Below, piece after piece: positions 38,501 through 46,309 of a DNA stretch of 64,000 bases. Numbering within the stretch: the stretch's first letter is position 1; every line of letters begins with the position of its first letter. The notes under the pieces were generated by a model. It was not told the DNA's origin. It did no database searches and worked only from the letters and a program-made list of their open reading frames with translations. The translations under genes and the position numbers were made by a program. Origin of the DNA: Polyodon spathula (lineage: Eukaryota; Chordata; Actinopteri; Acipenseriformes; Polyodontidae); contig NC_054545.1 of NCBI RefSeq assembly GCF_017654505.1, forward strand, positions 13,363,047 through 13,427,046, read 5' to 3'.

Positions 38501-41167
38501 GTCAATGTATAACCCCTGGGGAAAAATTGAAGTGGGTTTATTAGTTAAAATATCTGCTTCTGTTTAGATCAGTACATCAGGTCAGTAGGTTTGAGCATAC
38601 TGGACAGTTGTATAAAAAGGTATGAAATACTGAAGACCAAGACCTCTAAAACAAATAGCCTTAATAGTGATTCAATGCCAACATACAGTACTTTAATTTT
38701 AGACATGTGTGCAGGTAAATGATGGATAATTCTACTCAAAACAGAAGACCGGTGAACTAAATACTAAAAAAAAAAGCCTAAAATATATACAATACATTTT
38801 AGTATATCTACTCTTCATCCATTATTCAGGATCATTGAAATTGTGACTCTCATGTACTCTCTGTTGTGCAGGTGCCCCAGGTCTGCAGATGACGAAAGGA
38901 AGCACCCGACCCTGTGCCTCTTCTGTGGGGCCATGCTGTGCTCTAATAGCATATGCTGCCAGGAGACTGTGGAGAGGGAGGTGGTGGGAGCCTGTGCGGC
39001 CCACTCGGTCAACTGTGGAGCTGGCGTGGGAATGTTCCTCAGGTAGGCATAGAGCAAACTAGAGTGGTTCTTTTGTATTGGAATTACTCAAATATTGTGT
39101 TTTCATTCTTTATTAACGTGCTTTGACTACGAGTTCAGGAACTGCTCTTCGGTTCTAGTTGTCAGTTATATAGGTTAGATCAGGTAAAGGCACCATTAGA
39201 AGGTACCAGCACCCACTAATGCACAGCAGGATGTTGCCAACAAAACAAAAGGAAAATTGATGCAAATCAATTTTACTACATTGGTTTATATTTAAAGCAC
39301 CTTAGCAGAATAAAAAAATAAATAAAAATAAAAGTAAAAAAGCATTTGCAATAAGAACCACTCTAGCAAACATCATAAAAAGGGGTAATGGCATTTAAAG
39401 CTACTTGCTTTTTATTTAATTTATATAAACAAGAGCTATCCAACCATAAATTCATTCAGAATGGTTATTCATATTCTGTTACTTTTAACTATTTAAGACA
39501 TTCTGTATTCCTTACTAAATGGGGATCAGCACTGTAGTGTAATTGCAGGATTTCTCAATGTAGCCTTTCATTTTTCATTGATTTGAGCTGGTCTTTATCT
39601 AGATTGTGCATGAATTTTTGTTTAATTTAACAGATAGATGTAGCAGCCCTAACTTTGTGAATCCTACAGTGCAGTATTTTAGCTTGAGCACCTATTCACA
39701 TCTGTACCATAAATGGCTTCCTAGCTTATCTACTCTTTAAGATATTATTGTCTGCTGTGCTTTTACAGAAAAACTATTCTGTAACACTTTATGAACAGCA
39801 GATAACTTGACATTGTATAATCAGCTTATGTTACAACAGTGACTAGTAAAGCTTGAGGCATATTTATTTCGTAGCTGTAGATTTTGACAATTGCGCAGTA
39901 TGCAGACATGAGCAATGCTGTCCCAATTTGTATGCTAACCCCTTAAGTATGTGGCTTAATTGGTCAGCATATAATGTATGTGTTTAAAGTATAAAACCCT
40001 TCCGAGCAGTATGGATGAAAGCTGTTCAGAGCATTAACCTAATTCAATAACGCAATGAATCAAGCCTGTTGATTTATTTAACCATCATTTTATCAGCAGT
40101 ATTTGCATGTTGCAGCAGAAAATGGTAATACAGCATTTCAGATAACAATAGGCTTCAAATAGCAGCCTTTCTCCTCTGGATTCCAGACTTTATTACCACA
40201 TTGTAATCTCTGGCTGTTGCTAATATACAGTGTATGATTTATACTCTTGATTTCCCTCCCCAGAATCCGGGAGTGCGAGGTGGTACTAATGGGCAGTAAG
40301 ACCAGAGGCTGCGTGTACCCAGCGCCTTACCTTGATGACTATGGTGAAACAGACCCTCAGCTAAGGTACGAGAAATTGGGTATTAGTGTAGGTTTCAGTA
40401 TTGATCTAATTTCTTATTTATGAGATTGTGAATGAAGAGACAAGCTGATTGAATTATACCCCTTTCAGGATTAATACTGTAGTGAAAGCTCACTCAAACT
40501 ACACTCAGTAGGCTTCCTGCAGTCAGAATGAGTTCAGATAAGCACTGCAAACCAGTATCTTCATTGCACACAATTGTTGTTTAATACTTCTGTGAACATC
40601 CTGACCAAGACACTTAGTTTCTGGTATTTATACTGTACCTGTACCTGGCTTTGCTTTTGAGCTGGTCTAGATAACCCTAAATTCTGAGACTGAACAGCTG
40701 CCCTCCTTCCTGCCAGCCCCACAGACAGAGAAGGTGGGGCTGGGAAAAGTTAAAAGGTCACATTGTCACATGATTTGATTGGAATATTTAGTCCAATACT
40801 CCAGACAAGGTTAAAGCAAGTTCAAATCCAGATAAAGGCAGATTTAGCAAAAAAAAAGTATAATTCGAAACACCATAAAATAGTAAGAGAAATTGAAAAA
40901 ATCAATTACTCTAACTACCTGAATTTTGTGAATGAATCATGCTTACACTGGCAGACACCTTTGAATTGCAATTTGCACAATAGTATGTTTCTTATTGTTA
41001 ACAGAGTTCTGTATTTGTTTTACAGGAGAGGTAACCCTCTACATCTTTCTCCTGAGCGGTACAAGAAGCTTTACCAACTTTGGCAGCAGCATTGCATCAT
41101 GGAAGAAATCGCTCGCAGCCTGGAAGTAGTCAGCATCATGTTTGCTTTTGACTGGCAGATGCTCTAA
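3577..41167 (+). CDS. ubr1: UBR1, E3 ubiquitin-protein ligase N-recognin-1 (46 coding exons, 5' exon missing)
   Basis: UBR1 recognises destabilising N-terminal residues (type 1 basic, type 2 bulky hydrophobic) and, with an E2, ubiquitinates the substrate for proteasomal degradation in the cytosol. Exons read from splice sites and family similarity: 3577-3839, 5630-5708, 6614-6724, 9683-9813, 10422-10560, 11055-11117, 11394-11517, 11840-11947, 12355-12443, 12614-12712, 13808-13965, 14202-14301, 14924-15052, 15516-15696, 16047-16108, 19198-19305, 19712-19777, 19940-20041, 20280-20343, 20746-20870, 21298-21350, 21577-21679, 22448-22496, 22864-23018, 23746-23842, 23978-24075, 27269-27349, 27614-27795, 28373-28578, 29224-29317, 30260-30412, 30742-30842, 31613-31700, 32272-32420, 32517-32572, 33267-33363, 34836-34903, 35784-35931, 36166-36253, 36405-36541, 37185-37293, 37432-37488, 37974-38051, 38872-39042, 40264-40365, 41026-41167. 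They sum to 5163 nt with every junction in phase. With the missing first exon this makes 47, the count I recall for human UBR1. Residue choices such as the C-terminal EEIARS and FDWQML favour UBR1 over UBR2. Confidence 0.95.
4143..4940 (+). mobile_element. Tigger/pogo-type DNA transposon relic in UBR1 intron 2
   Basis: The left part reads CAGTCTAATCC... with the motif TATAATCCGAT, and the right part carries CTGTCTAATCCGGCAC and ends CATCGGATTGTGCAG...TTACTG. Repeated AATCCG-type motifs in inverted orientation and CAGT...ACTG termini are typical of Tigger elements, which duplicate a TA target. A TA precedes the left end (4143-4144) but is degraded on the right. The interior is diverged and has no useful open frame. 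Classification rests on recalled motif style, not a database match. Confidence 0.45.
6725..9682. other. UBR1 intron without recognised content
   Basis: A 2.96-kb intron between the UBR-box exon and the N-domain exons. It is AT-rich, and small ORFs of 60-136 codons on both strands show no family resemblance or splice logic. I recognised no transposon ends, tRNA or microsatellite apart from a short A-rich run near 9331-9356. Confidence 0.5.
9683..11117 (+). CDS. ubr1: UBR1 exons coding the ClpS-like N-domain
   Basis: Exons 9683-9813, 10422-10560 and 11055-11117 encode the module that binds type-2 (bulky hydrophobic) N-termini. The second of these carries [16 protein letters not shown], the N-domain signature homologous to bacterial ClpS, where the ND pair and the first histidine line the pocket. 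The preceding exon holds [13 protein letters not shown], matching the helical linker of UBR1. The three exons stay in phase with one another and with exon 11394-11517. The last exon, at 63 nt, is among the shortest of the gene. Confidence 0.9.
11699..11762. repeat. (TA)32 microsatellite
   Basis: A perfect TA dinucleotide run of 64 bases lies 77 bases upstream of the UBR1 exon at 11840, inside a 322-base intron. Open frames of alternating Tyr-Ile across it are artefacts of the repeat. Confidence 0.95.
13180..13720 (-). repeat. Unclassified interspersed repeat candidate in UBR1 intron
   Basis: Base composition rises above the flanks from about 13180. Read on the - strand it has a GTGTTAATAAATC motif (13268-13280) that could serve as a polyadenylation signal. 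Near its other side it has a GC-rich hairpin, GCAGGGCAATCGCCCTGC (13666-13683). It lies between the exons ending at 12712 and starting at 13808. The layout would fit a solo LTR or a non-autonomous element, but I see no matching direct repeats, and I cannot assign a family. Confidence 0.3.
16371..19034 (+). mobile_element. DIRS-type retrotransposon fossil with inverted termini
   Basis: Tyrosine-recombinase retroelements of the DIRS group carry inverted terminal repeats. Here CTCCACACAACAATGAAACC (16391-16410) is repeated in inverse at 18995-19016, and the similarity continues outward to about 16371 and 19034. Between them, in broken frames on the + strand, lie a gag-like helical segment (17222-17512, with [18 protein letters not shown]), RT pieces (KPTI-like fragments, then [11 protein letters not shown] around 18024-18056), [20 protein letters not shown] (18105-18164) and the RNase H start LFSDASLTG (18474-18500). 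Many stops and frameshifts are present. The recombinase and methyltransferase parts appear deleted, as the element is only 2.7 kb. It sits wholly inside the UBR1 intron 16109-19197. Confidence 0.75.
19464..19616. repeat. TA-rich imperfect microsatellite
   Basis: Interrupted TATATA runs with TCTATA and TTATAT variants in the UBR1 intron between exons 19198-19305 and 19712-19777. The interruptions suggest an old array. Confidence 0.85.
20403..20529. repeat. TA/TACA microsatellite
   Basis: TATATA runs broken by TAGATA, TTACATATACAT and CACACA units, starting about 60 bases after the donor of exon 20280-20343. It gives spurious Tyr/Ile open frames on the + strand. Confidence 0.88.
23340..23710. 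mobile_element. Decayed Tc1/mariner-type repeat fragment
   Basis: The phrases TGGCCACTTCATTTGGACCC, CACAAGATGTTGAAGGGTGT and AATTAGATTGAGATCTGGGA follow, in order, a widespread fish DNA-transposon repeat read from its transposase-reverse side. A related fragment lies at 57085-57345, sharing the CACAAGATG...GAAGG block. Neither has an open frame. The family assignment is from recall of this repeat type. Confidence 0.4.
24310..25508 (+). pseudogene. Inactive Tc1-type transposase and element (element A)
   Basis: A Tc1-like copy in the UBR1 intron 24076-27268. Fragments of one transposase are visible on the + strand: DNA-binding helices (24504-24700, [20 protein letters not shown]), the central part ([15 protein letters not shown], 24987-25031), [13 protein letters not shown] around the second catalytic Asp, and the end [11 protein letters not shown]...GASTKY (25255-25453). 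The site that normally reads WSDETK, with the first catalytic Asp, reads SSVETK here. An in-frame TAG follows soon after, and frameshifts separate the pieces, so the copy is dead. The left end is diffuse. The right part seems interrupted by element B at 25509, with its tail resuming after 27093. Confidence 0.8.
25509..25716 (+). repeat. Left terminal inverted repeat of element B
   Basis: 208 bases that pair with 26885-27091 in reverse complement. The outer 40 bases differ at one position (GGC against GTC). Confidence 0.88.
26885..27091 (-). repeat. Right terminal inverted repeat of element B
   Basis: 207 bases that are the reverse complement of 25509-25716, ending GCACAGTACTG next to the TA target duplication. 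Confidence 0.88.
27614..27795 (+). CDS. ubr1: UBR1 exon coding the basic coiled segment before the RING
   Basis: This 182-nt exon encodes a strongly basic, helix-prone stretch ([19 protein letters not shown], then [18 protein letters not shown]). It matches the basic residue-rich region of UBR-family ligases, which in yeast Ubr1 contacts the E2 (Ubc2/Rad6); that role is inferred for this protein. It follows the small exon 27269-27349, which begins [12 protein letters not shown]. The acceptor is a long T tract ending GCTGCAG and the donor is GATAG|GTGAGA. Confidence 0.88.
28373..30412 (+). CDS. ubr1: UBR1 exons coding the RING-H2 ubiquitin ligase domain
   Basis: Exons 28373-28578, 29224-29317 and 30260-30412 encode the catalytic RING. 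Zinc ligands are visible as [10 protein letters not shown] in the first exon, [12 protein letters not shown] in the second and CPLCKSLCN in the third. The acceptor of the middle exon lies just after an unusual ATT-repeat and poly-T tract ending TTTAAG, so its polypyrimidine tract is partly a microsatellite. Phases agree: ACA G|AA at the first junction and AA|G TAT at the second. The linker between the first two ligand groups is slightly shorter than in human UBR1. All metal-binding residues are retained. Confidence 0.92.
34904..35783 (+). other. UBR1 intron with a non-canonical GC-AG donor
   Basis: Exon 34836-34903 must end after CTT TTG to join in frame with GTG GGC CTG at 35784, giving [16 protein letters not shown] as expected for the family. 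The base pair after the exon is GC (TTG|GCAAGT), not GT. The rest of the donor (AAGT) matches the GC-donor consensus. Using the only nearby GT, at 34908, would add four bases and shift the frame. Confidence 0.85.
38332..38507. mobile_element. Short hAT-type MITE with target duplication
   Basis: A 162-bp insert (38339-38500) starts CAGGGATGGAAA and ends ATTTCCATCCTT, an inverted terminal repeat. It is flanked by the direct repeat GTCAATG at 38332-38338 and 38501-38507, close to the 8-bp duplication typical of hAT transposons. There is no coding capacity. It lies in the UBR1 intron 38052-38871. Confidence 0.65.
38872..41167 (+). CDS. ubr1: UBR1 exons coding the C-terminal UBR/Leu cap (UBLC) and stop
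   Basis: Exons 38872-39042, 40264-40365 and 41026-41167 encode the conserved C-terminal cap that packs against the UBR box in UBR-family ligases. The first is cysteine-rich ([28 protein letters not shown]), consistent with a further zinc site. The second carries [15 protein letters not shown], and the last [19 protein letters not shown] and the terminal FDWQML before TAA. These last motifs best separate UBR1 from UBR2. The intron at 39043-40263 holds no recognisable repeat or gene. Confidence 0.94.
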
Positions 41168-41499
41168 GTAGAAATGCCAATTTGGCAGTGCTGGTGTGGA
41201 TTCTGTGGCAGTGCTGAAGACCCCTTAAGCTTCACCCTTCCACACTTTAAATCGATTTTAAGAATGTTGGCTACTGGTTGCAGCCTTCAGGACGGACCGG
41301 CTATTCTGTAATTTGTGGCTGGGTTACAGAAAGTCAAAGGCTGTGGCTGCCAAGGGAGAGAAGGAAAATACAAAATCCCAGCCTGCCTTTTTTGTCAGAG
41401 TTCTTGTATATTGAATTTGTTTGGAGGAGTCAGTCGGGAGGCAGGGACGAGTGGCGGCAGTTTCACTGAAAGCTGAAATGTCATGTTTAAAAAATAGTG

Positions 41500-41533
41500 T
41501 GTCTGTGTGTGTGTGTATATATATATATATATG

Positions 41534-41585
<52 letters not shown>

Positions 41586-41738
41586 ATATAATATATATAT
41601 ATATATGTGTGTGTGTATATATATATATTAGTATATATAAATATATTACATATATATATATGAGATATATATAGATATATATATATATATATGTGTGATA
41701 TATCTATATATATAAGTATATATAGCTATAATCTATAG

Positions 41739-41811
<73 letters not shown>
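41500..41811. repeat. Long compound TA/TG microsatellite in the UBR1 3' UTR
   Basis: About 310 bases of TATATA runs interspersed with TGTGTG and GATATA units, starting 333 bases after the UBR1 stop codon and ending in a perfect TA run of about 70 bases (41743-41811). Confidence 0.93.
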
Positions 41812-41813
<2 letters not shown>

Positions 41814-42447
41814 GAAACTATTGATTTACTAGATATCTAGATTACCACATTAATGCACCATATCATCTATGTGGTAAAATTGCTTTCTAATCACCCAGTA
41901 GGAATGAATGATGCTGTTGCACAATATGAACTCTTACAAAACTGTTGCAGCAAAAATGATTAGTCAATTCACAACTTTTTCATTCTGATGTTTAAAGACA
42001 TGTACCATAGTAAAATCTTTGTATTGAAGTGCTTCCAGCTGTCTTAGCACTTGCAAAATTGAGTCAAAAACATGCAGGAAAGTACTTGATAACAAAAATC
42101 GTATGTATGCTGTCTGTATATATCAGAATACACTTTCCCATCTATCTTTAAAATGGATGCTGTTCACAGAAATAATGTACTGTAGTCTTTAACTTCCATA
42201 GATCTTACACAAAGTATGGTTATCATGGTATCTGTATTAATTCACTATATTAAATCATACAGGTCTAAGGCAACTTGAATTATCATTAAAGAGAAATCTC
42301 AATGCATATAGATATGTACTAGATTTCTGTTGATAGAAATGTGTTTAATTGCATTCACTCTTAAATGACTAACTGCAGTTATGTGAGTTTAACACTGACT
42401 TCAAGGTGCCTTGAATATGTGTTCACAATGCAAGTTGAGATGTTTGC

Positions 42448-42453
42448 AATAAA
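42448..42453 (+). terminator. Candidate UBR1 polyadenylation signal (proximal)
   Basis: AATAAA hexamer followed by another ATAAA, about 1.28 kb after the UBR1 stop codon, in otherwise plain AT-rich sequence. Confidence 0.35.
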
Positions 42454-42699
42454 TAAACAAATGCCTCCTTTGAGATGCCCTTCATAAGACAATTCAGCCT
42501 ACCACACTGTTTACTGCATACCTAAAATTAAAATTGGGATTGAGTAGCCCTGGTAAGTGTTTATGATACTTTAAGCTTTTAATGTACCATACATTTTATT
42601 TCACATTTATTTTTATTTTTGTTTTCCTTTGTTTTTTAATTATTTTATCGGTAATGTTCAGATACTCAGGAAATATGTACAATATGGTAATCTTTCTTG

Positions 42700-42705
42700 A
42701 ATAAA
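42700..42705 (+). terminator. Candidate UBR1 polyadenylation signal (distal)
   Basis: AATAAA hexamer followed within 15-20 bases by GTTTGCTG, a GU-rich context like a downstream cleavage element. It precedes the hAT-type MITE at 42854. Confidence 0.4.
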
Positions 42706-42853
42706 GTACTGTTTGCTGCAAATTATAATTTTAGAGAAAGGAGAAAGAAGGACAATGTGTATTTTGTTTTTGATTAGAGCCCAACTGATACATTCTGAAT
42801 TAGTCAAACAATCACCACTTGGCATTTATTGGTTATGTAATGTTTAATGAAAT

Positions 42854-43325
42854 CAGTGGTTCTCAGCCTTTCGATAGTACTGACCACACAAATTGCAATA
42901 TGTTTAGGGGATCTCTGCCCCCTTACGCACACAAGGTAGTGCATAGCACACATTTCCACACTTCAAAATAACATTTTGCTTTGTTTTAAACATTTAAGAT
43001 ATGCTAGGAACATAGCAACTCGTAAATGAATGTTGAAACAGGGCATCTGCAAACTGCTTGAGAATATGGTGACCTTGTCCCTGTGGTGGGTTATTGAAAC
43101 ACCCTATGTAATCATTCTTATAACTATATATGTTTAACTTGTATTGATCTGCTGTTGAAATACACAATTGTTGTCTGAATAATTAAAAAATAGCCTTTGA
43201 TCTCTTGCACTTTCCACTTTTGATTTACATGTGCTTCCTTCTTATTGCTGATTGCTCATTTATTAAGCACTCCTTTAACACATAAATAATAGAAAAGTTA
43301 ACATGCAACAGACTGAGAACCACTG
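42854..43325. mobile_element. Non-autonomous hAT (Charlie-like) element
   Basis: Left end CAGTGGTTCTCAGCC at 42854 and right end CTGAGAACCACTG at 43325 form an inverted terminal repeat of the CAGTGGTTCTCA type typical of Charlie-group hAT transposons. The flanking octamers AATGAAAT and AGCCAAAT are only partly alike, as expected for an old insertion. The 472-bp interior has no open frame. Confidence 0.6.
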
Positions 43326-44752
43326 AGCCAAATGACAAATATAAAATTAAAACTATCTTGTATAAAAAGTCTCTGTTTTACTGACAAAGTTTAGAAGTGT
43401 AGGTCTTGCCATTCACAAATACTACCACCCTTTAACTGTAAATTAATCATTCCCCCCTGGCCACAATGGGGGGAGGAGTAATCTTTAAGACAACAAAGCT
43501 GGTAGGCATTTGATGCTATATGCAAACGAGTACATTAACACTGAAATATAATATATTACTAAATCATTATATATTATACAATATTTTTGTTTTAATGCAA
43601 CGTGGAAGTTTGTAAATTTATTTTCTGCCTTGTCAGATGTTCGCAGTATGACAGATTGGAAGTGATGTATGCACTGAAAATCAGATTTAAGTCTGGAGTA
43701 GTTGCCACTATGGCTTTGGCCAGGGGATTCTAGTGCTTTCTGGTGCTGATTTTCAGTTAAAGATAAACACATTTAAATATATTTTAGTAACAGATCAGCA
43801 ATAGACTCTATTACCACCTTTTTTCACCTTACAGTATTTATACCAGTAGATTGCAGTTATTCAAAAGATCTCTGATATTTACAACAAATACCAAATAATA
43901 CATGCAGAATGTTTACCAATATTGTATAGGGAAAGATCCAGCTGTTTTTACAATTGTTTTACAGCTGGAATACACCATCATCGGCCCTTAGTTTCAGCTC
44001 AATATTCAAACATGGGTTGGATTTTAGCACAGCCCAACCTGTGTATATTCAACAGTACAAAGCTAGCAGCTAATACTTTACTAAATAGTAGACTTGGTGG
44101 AGTTCAATATTTTCTTAGCCATAGTAGATGGAGTATAACAAGTACTGAAGTGTGATACACTTGAACTTTTTATCAAGCTGAACATAGCTCAACAGCAATT
44201 CTGAAATACAGTATGTTTTTAGACTGAAGTCACAATATGCTTCACCAGAGTCTCCGTTCTGTTGAACAATGTCCAACATTGTGTTTTAGCATGGTGTCAG
44301 GGACAATGGTGCCAGACAGTTAATAAGAAATCTGCATTATACGATATTAAAAGAGTAGGAGCAGACTATATCAGTTAATATATTTTAAAAGTATGCCAAG
44401 GTTGCAGGGTTTTAATTTTCAATTACTATAGGAGTGTTAGTTTATACTGTTAAACTATAAAATATTGGAAATGTTTGGAACCAATCAGGGAAAAAAAAAA
44501 AAAAGAAACATCATAAGAAACCTAGCAACATGTATTTGTTTATTAAACAGTTTGCATACAGCATGTAATATTATATAGAAAAGACTATGAACAAAATATT
44601 GAATATGAAATAAATTGACCTAACCTGTACACTAAGGCTAACACTATTTAAAATGGTTAGAATACATTCTAATTGTTTCACACTTGACTAACCTTTGTCT
44701 ATTAACACCCCTAATTACAATGCCACATGGTAATGTCAACTCGCAATTGACA
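43326..44752. other. Intergenic DNA, nothing recognised
   Basis: AT-rich sequence between the hAT-type element and the SINE. Small ORFs on both strands have no family resemblance, splice context or composition shift. Confidence 0.5.
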
Positions 44753-44965
44753 TAGGAGGCAGTGTGGTCCAGTGGTTAGTCCAGGGATTGTAAGCAGAAG
44801 GTCATAGGTTCTGACTGATTCACCTTGTGCTCTGTCCTGCAGATGAGATGTTAAACCAATGTCGTTTTGTAAGTGACTATGCTCAGTTCACAGTCTACCT
44901 CTATAAAGAACTTTGTGATGGTGGTCCACTATGAAAGGTGCTATATAAAGATATACACATATTTA
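44753..44965 (+). repeat. tRNA-derived SINE, internally deleted copy
   Basis: It begins GGCAGTGTGGTCCAGTGGTTA, which contains an A-box-like TGGTCCAGTGG. It then has a degenerate B-box region and the tail TGATGGTGGTCCACTATGAAA followed by GGTGCTATATAAAGA. Head and tail match the better copy at 51239-51490, but the central core present there is missing here. Confidence 0.7.
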
Positions 44966-46309
44966 GTTAACCAGAAACTGTAATATGCAAGCCCAGAAAA
45001 GCCTTTATTTACTCTCCCCCTTTCATTGCCTCTAATGTAAAAATAATACTAATAATAATAATAATTCTTGCATGGTCCTGTCATTTGCAAAATGATCTAC
45101 TGATAAGGTGTAGAGAGTGTATATGCTTTTAATTAGAATACCCATTATTATAAAATCAAATACCTGAAAACATTATTAAACGATCTGCTGTTTGGTATGT
45201 GTTTAGTTTGGTGGAACTACTGCAGTGCTCTCAAGTGAAAATCACCTCTGAGAATAAATCATTAGAGACGCAATGAAGAGAACCCTGCTGAGCTGCCAAA
45301 AGTAGGCTTATTTGTGCTATACAAACAAAATAAAAAAAAAAAAGTTTGTTTAATGAAACTAATTAAATCTGTGTTAGGATTTCTATGCAATTTGCATTTA
45401 TATCTTCTGTGGTGATTATATGCTTTCCTATTGGGTTCGCTTTTAACCATAGTTACAGCTGGGATAGGGTATAGCTGAGGCACAAGGAGATCAAGTTACA
45501 TCACACACTGGACTCTGAACCCATTCTCCTGAGTCGTCCTCTGCTAGACCAAACTATCAAAAAAAACCCCAAAAACCTGAATACTGTACATTGAATACAA
45601 AAAATACAGGGTGGTGATTAAGTTAGTATGCAAACTATTTACAGTTGTCCAATGAAGCCTGACAGGTGAAGGTCACTCCTGAGGTTATCCAATAATGTTG
45701 CTTGATAATTTCGTTGATGCAACACTTTGGATATTAAACTTTCTGAAGGAGGGAAGCTTTTGTAACAAAACTAAGAAATCCAGTTCAAATTGAAAAGCAG
45801 CATGGCAGCATTTCCTTAAGAGGTAAAGGACTGAAAAAAAGGCAATGTGCAAACTCAAGAGCATCTGTGTTGCCTCCTGCCATATTCCTCATATTCTGAT
45901 TTTGAACAGAGCAAAGCATGATTCGGTTAGCGCCTGTCAATCTACAGAAAGTGAGAGGCACTGTTTAAAAAATCAAAATAAACTGACTTCCCCTTTAATG
46001 TAGAATTCTTTTTCTGTTTTCTGAGATTTTTTTGATAATAAAATAAGCATGAATTATTTCCATTATTAACACTTTCCAATAAAACGTTTTAATTTTAGTT
46101 CCTATGCCGCATTGTTAAATGATAACGAGGCCGCTCCTCAAAATCTTTGTCCGATGCCTAGCTGTAGCGCAGGCGTAGAAAACTGGGGCACTCATCTGCG
46201 TCCACCAAGCGCCCATAATCAGGTGCTAACGACCTGTGATCAAAATTGGGCCCTTAATGTTCATGCAGAACCTTCAACTTGGGGGTTTAGCTGGCAGTGG
46301 GGATTTTGT
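44966..46309. other. Region downstream of the peripherin gene, nothing recognised
   Basis: It should contain the 3' UTR of the - strand peripherin-type gene, but I could not fix a polyadenylation signal with confidence. There is a short AAT repeat at 45050-45066 and no coding signal. Confidence 0.4.

Larger units (their letters stand above)
41168..42725 (+). other. UBR1 3' untranslated region (probable extent)
   Basis: After the TAA at 41165-41167 there is no further coding match. Two AATAAA polyadenylation signals lie on the sense strand at 42448-42453 and 42700-42705. The second is followed by GTACTGTTTGCTG and a T-rich tract. The end is inferred from the second signal. The region contains the long TA-rich microsatellite described separately. 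Confidence 0.55.

Noticed and set aside
3577..41167. Calling the ligase UBR2 because its neighbour is peripherin-like
   Set aside because: The UBR box ([14 protein letters not shown]), the segment [14 protein letters not shown] and the C-terminus (EEIARS, FDWQML) match UBR1 choices and not those of UBR2.
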